From M3007 sp041741155 (lineage in GTDB: Bacteria > Bacteroidota > Bacteroidia > Chitinophagales > Saprospiraceae), in assembly GCA_041741155.1 (NCBI GenBank), contig JBGSKO010000062.1:97078-161077 (forward strand): a DNA stretch of 64,000 bases. Direction: 5' to 3'. The translations under genes were made by a program, and so were the position numbers. The notes below the pieces were generated by a model. That model was not told the origin of the DNA. It saw nothing but the letters and a program-made list of their open reading frames with translations, and searched no databases. This document shows, in pieces, positions 50,237 to 58,921 of the stretch. Each line of letters opens with the position of its first letter. Within the stretch, counting starts at the first letter, position 1.

Positions 50237-52780
50237 ATGTCCATGAAATCGCCTATCCTCGGCCTCTTGCTGCTTGCCTTTGGCGCCACCGCCGTTCAAG
50301 CCCAAACACCTGCCGACTCTCTACTTCCTGTCATCGCGTACGAACAGCCAAAGAACTTCGAAATCGGCGGCGTGCGTGTCACCGGAGCGCAATACGCCGA
50401 TGCACAGGCGCTCATCGCTATCTCGGGCTTTCGGGTTGGAGACAAAGTTCGTATTCCCGGCGCCGGCATTACCAAAGCCGTACAGGCCTTGTGGAACCTG
50501 CGTTTGTTCACCGATGTGCAGGTTATCCAGGAGCGTACACAAGGCGAAGTCGTTTTTCTTGAAATAGCGGTGGTGGAACTGCCGCGCTATACCCGCCACT
50601 TGTACACCGGCGTGAAAAAAAATAAACACGAAGACCTGAACGGCGTGGTCACCAAGTTTATCCAAAAGGGCGCGATCCTGACCGAAAACATCAAAGCATC
50701 GGTCATCCGCGGTATGGAGGAATACTACATCGAAAAGGGCTTCCTGAACGCTAAAGTGAATATAAAGGTGGCTACAGACGAACGGGCGACAAACGGGGTG
50801 AAACTGGAGTTTGTGGTCAACCCGGGCAATCGGGTTAAAATCAAAGATGTTTACTTCGTGGGCAACGAAAACGTCAAGTCCAAGACTCTGCGCAAAAAAA
50901 TGAAAAACACTTCCCGCAAGCGGAAGATTTTCAAAAAGTCAAAACTGGTACAAAGTGAATACGAAGAGGACAAACTGGCCATTGAGGAATACTACAACAC
51001 CATCGGCTTCCGCGATGCCCGCGTCGTGCGCGACAGCATCTGGCGCACCCCAAAAGGGGAAGTCATGCTGCAACTGAACATCTTCGAAGGAACCCGCTAT
51101 TACTTCCGAAACATCGCCTGGAAAGGAAATACGATCTACGAAACCAAATTCCTCGATCAGGTTCTCGGCATTACCAAAGGCGATGTGTACAACCAGGAAC
51201 TCCTCAGCACCCGCCTGCAATTTAGCCAGGATGGCCGCGATATTTCCTCCCTGTACCTCGACAACGGTTACCTCTTCTTCCGTGCCGACCCCGTCGAAAC
51301 CTCCATTGACAACGACTCGATTGACCTCGAAATCCGCATCTACGAAGGCCCGCAAGCAACCATTGACCGCGTAATCATCAACGGCAACGACCGTACAAAT
51401 GAACACGTGATCCGCCGGGAACTGTACACCCGCCCGGGCGACAAGTTCAGCCGCTCCGATATCATCCGCTCCCAGCGGGAAATCGTCAACCTCGGCTACT
51501 TCAACCCCGAAACACTCGGCATCAACACCCCCGTAAATCCCGACCGCGGCACCGTGGACATCGAGTACACGGTGGAAGAAAAACCCTCCGACCAGCTGGA
51601 ATTGTCCGCAGGCTACCAACCCAGCACCGCCTTTTCCCGGGGTGGCGTCATCGGCACACTCGGGGTGACGTTCAACAACTTCTCCCTGCGCAACATCAAA
51701 AACAAAGAAACCTGGAACCCCCTGCCACAAGGCGACGGCCAGCGCTTCAGTATTCGCGGACAGACGTCGGGCCAAAACTTCCAGTCCTACAACGCCTCCT
51801 TCACCGAGCCTTGGTTGGGTGGTAAAAAACCCAACTCGCTCACCGTAGCCGGGGTGTACAACCGCTTCGCTTACGGATTCGAGGGCTCGCCCACCTATCA
51901 AAAACTCGGCATCCTGCAAGGATCGGTCGGCTTCGGTACCCGCCTGAAATGGCCCGATGATAACTTTGTTTTCCGGGCAAACCTCGATATCCAAACCCTG
52001 AACCTCAACAACTGGACTGGTTTCCGCGACGACCTGGGCCGCCTGGTGACCCAGGGAAGTTACAACAACTTCAGCCTCGGCCTAACCCTCGCGCGCAACA
52101 GCATCAACGACCCGATCTTCCCCAAGAGCGGTTCGCTCGTTTCGCTGAACGTGAAAGCCACCCCGCCCTACTCGTGGTTTAGAAAGAAAGAATTCTACGA
52201 CAGCGACGACGTGCAGGAAATCTACCGCTACATCGAGTATATCAAATGGCGCTTCGATGCCGAATGGTACACCACCTTAGTCGGCAAACTCGTCCTGAAA
52301 ACACAAGCAAAAGTCGGTATTCTGGATCAATGGTCATCCAAAACCGGCCTCAGTCCTTTCGAACGTTTTGAACTGGGCGGCGACGGTCTGAACAACCAAA
52401 ATTTTGGTCTAAACGGACGCAGTATCGTCAGTATGCGCGGGTACGAAGTGGCCGATATCATGTCGCCATTCCCCGGCGGCGCCGGTGTGTTTAATAAATA
52501 CACCGTCGAACTGCGCTACCCCATTTCACTCAACCCCCAAAGCACCATCTTCGTCACAGCCTTCGCTCAGGGTGGCAACGCCTGGCAAAAGGCCAGTGAT
52601 TTCAACCCCTTCGACCTGCGCCGATCCGCCGGTCTCGGCCTTCGGGTATTCCTGCCCATGTTCGGTACGCTCGGCTTTGACTATGGCTACGGCTTCGACA
52701 AACCGGCGCTGATCAACTCCGGCGCCAAATGGACCCAGTTTGCTAAATTTAATATCGTACTCGGTTTTGAACCGGATTGA
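50237..52780 (+). CDS. bamA: BamA outer-membrane protein assembly factor
   Basis: The ATG at 50237 (MSMKSPILG; 50243 equally good) gives a signal peptide ending TAVQA. Five POTRA-like domains lie between about 40 and 440: IGGVRVTGAQYADAQALIAI, GNRVKIKDVYFVGNENVKSK, TRYYFRNIAWKGNTIYETKF, ATIDRVIINGNDRTNEHVIR and others. The 16-strand barrel follows to the last Phe-containing strand (LGFEPD end). The usual Omp85 loop with VRGY is FSMRGYEVAD here, near 735. It inserts beta-barrel proteins into the outer membrane. SurA-like genes lie directly upstream, forming a compact biogenesis cluster. Confidence 0.93.
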   Translation: MSMKSPILGLLLLAFGATAVQAQTPADSLLPVIAYEQPKNFEIGGVRVTGAQYADAQALIAISGFRVGDKVRIPGAGITKAVQALWNLRLFTDVQVIQERTQGEVVFLEIAVVELPRYTRHLYTGVKKNKHEDLNGVVTKFIQKGAILTENIKASVIRGMEEYYIEKGFLNAKVNIKVATDERATNGVKLEFVVNPGNRVKIKDVYFVGNENVKSKTLRKKMKNTSRKRKIFKKSKLVQSEYEEDKLAIEEYYNTIGFRDARVVRDSIWRTPKGEVMLQLNIFEGTRYYFRNIAWKGNTIYETKFLDQVLGITKGDVYNQELLSTRLQFSQDGRDISSLYLDNGYLFFRADPVETSIDNDSIDLEIRIYEGPQATIDRVIINGNDRTNEHVIRRELYTRPGDKFSRSDIIRSQREIVNLGYFNPETLGINTPVNPDRGTVDIEYTVEEKPSDQLELSAGYQPSTAFSRGGVIGTLGVTFNNFSLRNIKNKETWNPLPQGDGQRFSIRGQTSGQNFQSYNASFTEPWLGGKKPNSLTVAGVYNRFAYGFEGSPTYQKLGILQGSVGFGTRLKWPDDNFVFRANLDIQTLNLNNWTGFRDDLGRLVTQGSYNNFSLGLTLARNSINDPIFPKSGSLVSLNVKATPPYSWFRKKEFYDSDDVQEIYRYIEYIKWRFDAEWYTTLVGKLVLKTQAKVGILDQWSSKTGLSPFERFELGGDGLNNQNFGLNGRSIVSMRGYEVADIMSPFPGGAGVFNKYTVELRYPISLNPQSTIFVTAFAQGGNAWQKASDFNPFDLRRSAGLGLRVFLPMFGTLGFDYGYGFDKPALINSGAKWTQFAKFNIVLGFEPD

Positions 52781-52787
52781 TTTTTTC

Positions 52788-52863
52788 AGGTTGAGATAGG
52801 TTGAGGGGGTTGAGATGGTTGAGCCCCCTCAACCATCTCAACCCCCTCAACCTATCTCAACCT
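52788..52863. repeat. Perfect 36-bp inverted repeat of CTCAACC phrases
   Basis: Bases 52788-52823 are the exact reverse complement of 52828-52863 with a 4-base CCCC loop. Each arm has four TTGAG/CTCAA units with variable spacers. It begins 7 bases after the bamA stop and ends 7 bases before ATG 52871. No T-run follows. A hairpin this long can stall transcription or translation, or act as a substrate for recombination; its function is unknown. Confidence 0.9.
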
Positions 52864-52870
52864 CGTTATA

Positions 52871-53977
52871 ATGGATTTCCACGCACTCACTATTGCCAAT
52901 ATTACCCCGGAAACCGCAGACACCGTCACCCTGGAGTTTCAAATCCCCGACGACCTGCGCGAAGCATTCACCTACATACAAGGACAGCACGTTACTATCC
53001 GGCATTCCATCGGCGGACAAGAGATCCGGCGGTCCTATTCCATGTCGTCCTGCCCCCTGGAGCCGCGCTTTGCCGTGACCGTAAAAAAAGTATCGGGCGG
53101 GCAGATGTCCGGCTTCTTGCATGATTCGGTGAAACCCGGCGATACCCTCGAAGTAGCGCCTCCCGACGGGCGTTTCTTTGTCAAACTTGACCCCGACAAA
53201 CGCAGGACCTACTACATTTTAGGGTCGGGAAGCGGTATCACCCCGCTCATGTCTATCCTGAAAACTACGCTCGAAAGCGAGCCGATGTGTACAATTTTCC
53301 TGCTCTACGGCAGCCGCGACGAGGAAAACATCATTTTCCGCGACGAGCTGGAGCGCCTCTCCGAACGCTACTCCGGCCAGTTATTCGTAGAGCACATTCT
53401 GAGCAAACCAAAAAAGGAAGCGGGAAGCAGTTTTCTCGGCCTTTTCAAAAAACACACCTCCAACTGGACGGGTAAAACCGGCCGAATTGACGGACGCGTC
53501 GTGACCAATTTCCTCGATGAAAATATGCCGCACGGCCCCGAGGGCGATTGCCAGTATTTCGTGTGCGGTCCCGGAAACATGGCTGATGCAGTAAAAACCG
53601 CCCTGCTGGCGCGGGGTATTCCGGAAAAACAAATCCACACCGAACACTTCGTCAATGCCTCGCACGTGCCGGGCGAGTTCAACGCCGCACCCGGCGGATC
53701 GGGTACCCGCCTGATCGTACACCTCAACGGCAAACGTATCGAAACCACCATGCCGCCCGATGCCACCATCCTCGATATCATGGTGAAAGAAAAACACGAC
53801 GCGCCCTATTCCTGCACCGCCGGAGCATGCTCCACCTGCATGGCCAAGGTGCTGAACGGCAAAGTGAAAATGGATGCCTGCTACGCCCTCGACGACGAGG
53901 AGGTGAAGGCCGGGTATTGCCTCACCTGTCAGGCGCGCCCGGAGACAGACGTAGTAGAAATTACCTACGATATGTAG
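52871..53977 (+). CDS. Ferredoxin-NAD(P)H oxidoreductase with C-terminal 2Fe-2S domain (PaaE/Hcr-like)
   Basis: Three parts are clear. An FAD domain (RRSYSMSSCP near 56), an NAD(P) domain (LGSGSGITPLMSIL near 117, CGPGNMAD near 235) and a plant-type ferredoxin domain (about 275-368) with C-x4-C-x2-C, seen as CTAGACSTC, and a distant Cys in CLTCQA. Such enzymes pass electrons from NAD(P)H to partner oxygenases, as in PaaE of the phenylacetyl-CoA system. No paa or oxygenase gene is adjacent, so the partner is unknown. The start lies 7 bases past the inverted repeat. Confidence 0.88.
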   Translation: MDFHALTIANITPETADTVTLEFQIPDDLREAFTYIQGQHVTIRHSIGGQEIRRSYSMSSCPLEPRFAVTVKKVSGGQMSGFLHDSVKPGDTLEVAPPDGRFFVKLDPDKRRTYYILGSGSGITPLMSILKTTLESEPMCTIFLLYGSRDEENIIFRDELERLSERYSGQLFVEHILSKPKKEAGSSFLGLFKKHTSNWTGKTGRIDGRVVTNFLDENMPHGPEGDCQYFVCGPGNMADAVKTALLARGIPEKQIHTEHFVNASHVPGEFNAAPGGSGTRLIVHLNGKRIETTMPPDATILDIMVKEKHDAPYSCTAGACSTCMAKVLNGKVKMDACYALDDEEVKAGYCLTCQARPETDVVEITYDM

Positions 53978-53996
53978 TTTTTTCTCTTCAGTAAAC

Positions 53997-55940
53997 TCAC
54001 TTCAGGCTGTCCGCCTTTCTCGCGCATTCTTCTGCCCGAGCTGCATTGCCGATTGCCCCGTACGCCACGCTCAGGTTTCGCCACGCGGTTTTATTTTGGG
54101 GGTCCAACTGAACGGATTTTTCAAACTGCACGATGGCTTTTTCGTTTTGCCCCATCATGCCGTAGGCGGTGCCGAGATTGAGGAAGGTCTCGGCGTCGTT
54201 CATACCGTACTCTACGGCTTTTTCTAATAATTCAGCGGCACGGGGCAGGTTTTGGTTCTTCTGACCCTCTTCGCGCCCCCATCCCAGGTACGTGCGTCCG
54301 ATGTTGATGCGGGCGATACCGTAGTTGGGTGCCTGTTTCAGCGCCTCTTCGTATTGGCGAATGGCGTCGGCGTACCGGTTCCGGGCTATGGCGGCATTGC
54401 CGAGGTTGAGGAAAGAAACCGGGTTGGGCCGTATGGCGATGGCGGCATTGCTGTGTTCCTCAATTTCCACCAGAAGCGCCGTTTTCTCCGTTTCGGAAAG
54501 ATTTTCTTCCGTATTAAAACGGGCGTACAGCTCGCTGCCCATGCCGTTGTGCAGGCGCACGCTGTTGGGCGCTTTAGCTACATCGGCGGTGAACAACGTG
54601 CGGTTGTCTTTCCAGTCGGCATTCCGGGAAATCGTTTGCAGACTGAACAGTGCCGCTACCGCGATCAAAATACCCGCACCTGCACCGATTTTTTTTGCCT
54701 CCGGCAAATCTGCACTGCTGCCCGGATCAAACTGCGTTACCCGCCACACCAGCCACGCAGCGCCAACACAAAACCAGACCGACGGCGCGTACATCAGCCG
54801 CTCGCCAAACAAGGTGCCAATCACGATTGGCAACTGGCTGTACAACGCCACTCCGCACAAAAATGCCGCAATCGGAAATGCCCACACTTGGCGGCGCACC
54901 AGCCCGCGAACGGCCAGGAATGCCAGTCCGCCGTACAGCGCCAGCCCGAGCAGGGCTTGCCAGTTGCCCCAGTTCACTACGGAAAGATGCCGGTACGAGT
55001 AGTCGCTCAGCAGCGGGTGCGGAAACACCAGCAGCTGAAAATATTTCCACAGAACCATGAAACTGGTAGCCGAGCGCTCGCCGAATCCCACGGCAGCCAC
55101 GATGGGGTTATCCATCTCGCTCACCACGAATTTGTCGGCCGTTTGGCTGAGCACGGCGGTTCGAATGACCAGAAACAAGATCATTGGCGCGGCAAACAGC
55201 AGCGCGTGGCCCGCGCTCTGCCGCGCTGTTTTGTTGAAAAAAAACCAGCTCGTCAACGGGAAAACCGGGAGCAGCAGCACAGCGCTTTCTTTGGACAGCA
55301 GCGCCAGGAAATAACACCCCAGCGCGATGCCCAGCCACTTGCCCGCCGGTTGTTCCAGCCAGCGCGCCCAACTGTACAGGGCGGCTACGCTGAAAAACAG
55401 GTTCAAAATTTCGTCCCGGCTTTTGATATTGGCTACCACTTCCGTGTGCAACGGATGCGCCGCAAACAACAACGCCGCACCGGCTGCCCACAGCCAATGA
55501 TACCCGTGCAAGAGGCGGCGCAACGCGCCAAACAGCAGCGCCACGGTAAGCGCGTACCACAAAACATTCATGAAATGCCCGAGAAAAGGACTGCCCGGCG
55601 ACACGCTCCACTCCACGGCGAACGTCACCAGCGACAGCGGACGGTACAGCAGCGCCGAGGCTCCTGCCCCTTCCGTGCCGGCCCGGTAGTGCTGCGAAAA
55701 CAACTCGGGGATGCCGGAAATGCCCTGCTGGACCAGCTCGTTTTTGGTAATTGCCAACGGATCGTCCAGCACATACTGGTGCCCCAATGTGTTGGCGTAC
55801 AGCAGGAAAGCCAGGGCAGCCAGGCCCAGACTAATCCAGGTAAATCGCGAGACGCCCGCAGGGGCAGCTTGCTCGATGTGCGGTTGTGAAGGGGACGTGC
55901 TTTTCGGGGAGCGGGCAGGTTTGACGCTTTTTTTGGACAT
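53997..55940 (-). CDS. Second TMTC-like polytopic membrane protein with C-terminal TPR repeats
   Basis: ATG 55940 (MSKKSVKPARSPKSTSPSQP) begins a basic, disordered tail. About twelve hydrophobic helices follow (45-430) with the loop LDDPLAITKNELVQQGISGI and AAHPLHTEVVANIKSRDEIL, which is typical of TMTC/GT-C proteins. The C-terminal 200 residues hold TPR units (NRYADAIRQYEEALKQAPNY, MNDAETFLNLGTAYGMMGQN, EKAIVQFEKSVQLDPQNKTA). The layout is the same as at 9113-10804, but the sequences differ enough to suggest separate substrates. The predicted role is glycan transfer on exported proteins. Confidence 0.72.
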   Translation of the reverse strand: MSKKSVKPARSPKSTSPSQPHIEQAAPAGVSRFTWISLGLAALAFLLYANTLGHQYVLDDPLAITKNELVQQGISGIPELFSQHYRAGTEGAGASALLYRPLSLVTFAVEWSVSPGSPFLGHFMNVLWYALTVALLFGALRRLLHGYHWLWAAGAALLFAAHPLHTEVVANIKSRDEILNLFFSVAALYSWARWLEQPAGKWLGIALGCYFLALLSKESAVLLLPVFPLTSWFFFNKTARQSAGHALLFAAPMILFLVIRTAVLSQTADKFVVSEMDNPIVAAVGFGERSATSFMVLWKYFQLLVFPHPLLSDYSYRHLSVVNWGNWQALLGLALYGGLAFLAVRGLVRRQVWAFPIAAFLCGVALYSQLPIVIGTLFGERLMYAPSVWFCVGAAWLVWRVTQFDPGSSADLPEAKKIGAGAGILIAVAALFSLQTISRNADWKDNRTLFTADVAKAPNSVRLHNGMGSELYARFNTEENLSETEKTALLVEIEEHSNAAIAIRPNPVSFLNLGNAAIARNRYADAIRQYEEALKQAPNYGIARINIGRTYLGWGREEGQKNQNLPRAAELLEKAVEYGMNDAETFLNLGTAYGMMGQNEKAIVQFEKSVQLDPQNKTAWRNLSVAYGAIGNAARAEECARKADSLK

Positions 55941-55961
55941 GGCAGTAGATCGTATGACGGG

Positions 55962-55969
55962 CAAATCTA
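55962..55969 (-). promoter_or_regulatory. -7 element TAGATTTG for the second TMTC-like gene
   Basis: A minus-strand TAnnTTTG about 22 bases ahead of ATG 55940. Confidence 0.6.
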
Positions 55970-56008
55970 CCACGTTTGCCTACTTGCACGTTTGCAAACG
56001 TGAAAAAC

Positions 56009-57028
56009 CTATCCCTTCAGACCCAGCCCGGCCTTCTCCGAAATCTCCAGCATGCGGTCAATGGACTTCACGCCCTGCTCGATCACCCAGTCGGGCAGGA
56101 TGATCTCCGGCTGTTCGTACAGCATACAGAGGTAGAGTTTTTCCATTGTGTTGCGCTTCATGTGCGGGCAGTCGTTGCAAGCGCAGTTGTTGTTGGGCGG
56201 CGCGGGGATAAATGTTTTGTGCGGACTCGACTTTTGCATTTGGTGCAGGATACCCGTCTCCGTGGCCACGATGTACTCCTGCGCAGCGTCGTTGATGGTG
56301 TATTTCAGCAGGCCCGTGGTGCTGCCGATGTAGTCGGCCATGTCGAGAATATGGGCTTCGCACTCGGGGTGGGCGATGAACTTGGCGTTCGGGTGGCGGG
56401 CCTTGAGTTTTACGATACGCTCGTGGCTGAAAATCTCGTGCACCATGCAGGCGCCGTTCCAGAGCACCATATCGCGGCCGGTTTTTTTGATCAGGTAGGC
56501 GCCCAGGTTTTTGTCGGGCGCAAAAATGATGGGCCGGTCTTTCGGGATGCTCTCAATGATGGCCAGCGCATTGGTGCTGGTGCAGCAGATGTCGGTCAGG
56601 GTTTTCAGTTCTGCCGTGCAGTTGATGTATGACACCACGATATGGTCGGGATATTTTTCCTTGAACTTGCGGAACAGGTGCGGCGGACACGAGTCGGCCA
56701 GCGAGCAACCGGCTTTCAGGTCGGGGAGCAGTACTTTTTTGTTGGGCGAGAGCATTTTGGCGGTTTCGGCCATGAAGTGCACGCCGGCGAACACGATGAT
56801 ATCCGCTTCTGTATTGGCTGCTTTTTGGGAAAGCCCCAGCGAGTCGCCGATGTAGTCGGCTACGTCCTGGATTTCCGATTCCTGGTAGTAATGCGCCAGA
56901 ATGACGGCGTGTTTTTCTTTTTTCAATCGGTTGATCTCGGCCACGAGGTCGAGCTCGGGGTCCACATCGAGGTCGAGGAATCCGTTGCGGTCGAGTTTTT
57001 GAAGGGCGGAGGTGAGGTCGGTGGTCAT
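56009..57028 (-). CDS. nadA: Quinolinate synthase
   Basis: NadA condenses iminoaspartate with dihydroxyacetone phosphate to make quinolinate for NAD. The ATG at 57028 gives 339 residues: VILAHYYQESEIQDVADYIG near 41, VFAGVHFMAETAKMLSPNK near 77, then the 4Fe-4S ligands in SYINCTAELK, NGACMVHE and CACNDCPHMK. All expected substrate residues are in place. The frame extends to 57355 but the nadA promoter lies inside that stretch. No nadB or nadC neighbours are present. Its NAD product is the substrate of TIR NADases such as those predicted in the large gene 2 kb away; the proximity may be chance. Confidence 0.93.
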   Translation of the reverse strand: MTTDLTSALQKLDRNGFLDLDVDPELDLVAEINRLKKEKHAVILAHYYQESEIQDVADYIGDSLGLSQKAANTEADIIVFAGVHFMAETAKMLSPNKKVLLPDLKAGCSLADSCPPHLFRKFKEKYPDHIVVSYINCTAELKTLTDICCTSTNALAIIESIPKDRPIIFAPDKNLGAYLIKKTGRDMVLWNGACMVHEIFSHERIVKLKARHPNAKFIAHPECEAHILDMADYIGSTTGLLKYTINDAAQEYIVATETGILHQMQKSSPHKTFIPAPPNNNCACNDCPHMKRNTMEKLYLCMLYEQPEIILPDWVIEQGVKSIDRMLEISEKAGLGLKG

Positions 57029-57077
57029 GGTGTGTGTTTTTGTGCCGTGGTGTTTTGGATACCTTATGATGGAAGAA

Positions 57078-57085
57078 CAAAGGTA
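57078..57085 (-). promoter_or_regulatory. -7 element TACCTTTG for nadA
   Basis: A minus-strand TAnnTTTG about 50 bases ahead of the nadA ATG. The rest of the 316-base gap 57029-57344 has no supported gene. Confidence 0.65.
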
Positions 57086-57318
57086 GGGGGTTCGGGTTGA
57101 ATGCGGCGGGCGGTTTTTGGGTAGAACCACTTCGCGTAGACCTACTTTGGAAAACACCAAACGCGGCGGACCCGTACCGCGATACCGCCGAGCCTTGGCT
57201 ATATATATTTGGTGTCCGCTTCGTTTGTCATCCCGAAGGGAACTGTCCGCTCTACGGGCGGTTGAATTGAGTGGAAAATGAGATTGCAACTCACACCAAC
57301 TTTTTACAGTTACGGTAC

Positions 57319-57326
57319 TAACTTTG
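57319..57326 (+). promoter_or_regulatory. -7 element TAACTTTG for the UPF0175/DUF3368 pair
   Basis: It matches TAnnTTTG and lies 18 bases before ATG 57345, so the leader would be about 14 bases. Confidence 0.65.
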
Positions 57327-57344
57327 TAGCAAAAAGCAAGAGCT

Positions 57345-57581
57345 ATGCAAACCATCTCTGTCCGTTTACCCTACTTTTCCGCCGTTTCCGAGTTTGATGC
57401 ACGCGTCATTCTCGCAGGTGAGTTGTATGAACGGGGGAAGTTGTCCCTTGGCCAGGCAGCCGAAGTTGCTGGATTGAGCAAACGGGCCTTCATCGAAATT
57501 ATGGGCAAATACGGTTTTACGCTGTTCAGCGAGTCTATTGAGGACTTTCGGAACGATCTTGACAATGCATGGAACGCGTAG
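57345..57581 (+). CDS. UPF0175 family antitoxin-like DNA-binding protein
   Basis: The 78 residues read VRLPYFSAVSEFDARVILAG, then GKLSLGQAAEVAGLSKRAFI, a helix-turn-helix shared by the UPF0175 family, and finish EDFRNDLDNAWNA. Members are antitoxins paired with PIN-fold DUF3368 toxins, and they autoregulate the pair. The stop overlaps the next ORF by 13 bases, the usual coupling for this module. Confidence 0.85.
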   Translation: MQTISVRLPYFSAVSEFDARVILAGELYERGKLSLGQAAEVAGLSKRAFIEIMGKYGFTLFSESIEDFRNDLDNAWNA

Positions 57582-58024
57582 TTATTTCGGATACTTCGTG
57601 CCTGATCGTATTGGACAACATCGGCCAACTGCACTTGCTCCACGCGCTGTTTGGTCAACTAACCATCACGCCTGTTGTCGCAGAGGAGTATGGTAAAGAA
57701 TTACCTGACTGGCTTAAAATTGTCGCTCCTAAAAATATTTCCTTGCAAAAGTTGCTGGAGGAAAGCGTTGATGCAGGCGAAGCGGAATCCATTGCTCTTG
57801 CAATGGAAATAGATGGTTGTGTACTTGTTCTGGATGATTTGCGTGCCCGAAAGGTCGCTATGTCACTCGGGCTGACAATCACGGGCACTCTTGGCATCAT
57901 CGCAAGTGCTAAAAAGCGGGGGATCATACCTGCTGCCCGTCCTGTCTTTGAGCAAATTCAGGAAACCGACTTTCGGTTGTCTGTCTCTTTTGTAGAGGCC
58001 ATGCTGCGCGAGTTGGGAGAGTGA
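57569..58024 (+). CDS. DUF3368 PIN-like toxin
   Basis: The 151 residues begin RVVISDTSCLIVLDNIGQLH, with the first PIN acid in SDTS, continue ITPVVAEEYGKELPDWLK, and carry further acids in DAGEAESIALA and LVLDDLRARKVA. This is the DUF3368 pattern of predicted RNA-cleaving PIN nucleases. It is translationally coupled to the UPF0175 antitoxin. It is probably a toxin whose targets are cellular RNAs; the target is not known. Confidence 0.85.
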   Translation: MERVVISDTSCLIVLDNIGQLHLLHALFGQLTITPVVAEEYGKELPDWLKIVAPKNISLQKLLEESVDAGEAESIALAMEIDGCVLVLDDLRARKVAMSLGLTITGTLGIIASAKKRGIIPAARPVFEQIQETDFRLSVSFVEAMLRELGE

Positions 58025-58084
58025 CAATTTGCATCCTGCAATTCGCTGGAAGAGGTGCATTCGTGTAAGTCAAGCGGTTTCTCC

Positions 58085-58092
58085 TATCTTTG
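58085..58092 (+). promoter_or_regulatory. -7 element TATCTTTG for the second toxin-antitoxin pair
   Basis: It matches TAnnTTTG and lies 22 bases before ATG 58114. It supports that start over the frame opening at 58090, which would overlap the promoter. Confidence 0.65.
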
Positions 58093-58113
58093 TGGAAACA
58101 AAAAAATCAGGTC

Positions 58114-58362
58114 ATGACGGTCACCATCCAATTCAGCACACCCGAAGACTTTAAATTAGTAGAGCCTCTGCTCCGTTTTTTCAAAGAACATGGCGTGCCT
58201 GTGCAGGTAGCAGCCGACCGGTTGCCGACACCAAAAAAAACGGAGAAAAAGCCCAAAGGGGCTGGTAAAAAACTGCATGGCATTGTTCGCTTGCCGGATG
58301 ATTTTGACTACAAAGCCTTCATGGCTTCCGAACTTCTGAACAAGCATACCGGCAATGGATAA
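58114..58362 (+). CDS. Small antitoxin of a PIN-type toxin-antitoxin pair
   Basis: ATG 58114 gives 82 residues: TVTIQFSTPEDFKLVEPLLRFFKEHGVPV, then a Lys/Pro-rich linker (PTPKKTEKKPKGAGKK) and the end LHGIVRLPDDFDYKAFMASE. The short C-terminal helix probably wraps the toxin, as in other PIN antitoxins. No DNA-binding family is clearly recognised. Its stop overlaps the PIN gene by 8 bases. The identification as antitoxin is by position, size and charge. Confidence 0.65.
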   Translation: MTVTIQFSTPEDFKLVEPLLRFFKEHGVPVQVAADRLPTPKKTEKKPKGAGKKLHGIVRLPDDFDYKAFMASELLNKHTGNG

Positions 58363-58774
58363 GGTCTTTTTGGACACTAACGTGCTGTTGGACTATCTGG
58401 CGGCACGGGCGCCGTTCGATCGTGCTGCTCAAGCGCTGATTCAGCGTGCCGACTCGGGGGAAATCGAATTGTACATCAGCGTCCTTTCCATTTGTAACAT
58501 TGCCTATGTTTTACGGAAGTTGTCTCCCGACACAAACATCGGCCAAACACTTTCAGAACTAGCATCATTAGCGACACTAACCCCGATTGATGATCAGGTT
58601 ATATCGGACGCTCTTCGGAATCAATTCGCAGATTTTGAAGATGCTGTTCAATATTTTAGTGCAATACATTTCGGCGGAATGACCCACTTGTTGACACGCA
58701 ATGTCGCGGATTTCGGAAATAGCCTGATACCTGTTTGTACACCGGAGCAATATCTGGCAGGGTATCACAACTGA
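58355..58774 (+). CDS. PIN-domain ribonuclease toxin (VapC-like)
   Basis: The 139 residues begin MDKVFLDTNVLLDYLAARAP, containing the conserved first PIN acid (Asp7 in LDTNVLLD), and continue YISVLSICNIAYVLRK. The middle and C-terminal acids lie in NQFADFEDAVQYFSAI (Asp/Glu) and RNVADFGN. All four PIN acids are present, so it can be an active metal-dependent RNase. It is coupled to the small antitoxin just upstream. This is the second toxin-antitoxin pair within 1.5 kb of the giant effector gene. Confidence 0.88.
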   Translation: MDKVFLDTNVLLDYLAARAPFDRAAQALIQRADSGEIELYISVLSICNIAYVLRKLSPDTNIGQTLSELASLATLTPIDDQVISDALRNQFADFEDAVQYFSAIHFGGMTHLLTRNVADFGNSLIPVCTPEQYLAGYHN

Positions 58775-58921
58775 AGCAATGTGTCCGTCTCCCCAACCTG
58801 TTCCGACATCTTGAGTGGCTTCTTTTCACAAGTTGTCGGGAAGGCAATAAGCAACGATAGGGGCGCTTGATATTGAAAAAGGGGTGATGTACAAAGAAGT
58901 GCTAAAGGAAAAGACAAAAGA

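Noticed and set aside
52788..52863. The long inverted repeat as a rho-independent terminator for bamA
   Set aside because: No T-run follows either arm, and the right arm ends only 7 bases before the next start codon.
54252..55889. A 545-residue open frame antisense to the second TMTC-like gene
   Set aside because: It is Arg/Gln/Ala-rich with no domain. The opposite strand has clear TPR and membrane segments.
58775..58921. A DGR accessory gene or template repeat downstream of the giant gene
   Set aside because: The 147 bases contain no copy of the C-terminal segment and no avd-like frame. The short plus-strand frame there is a shadow of the gene end.
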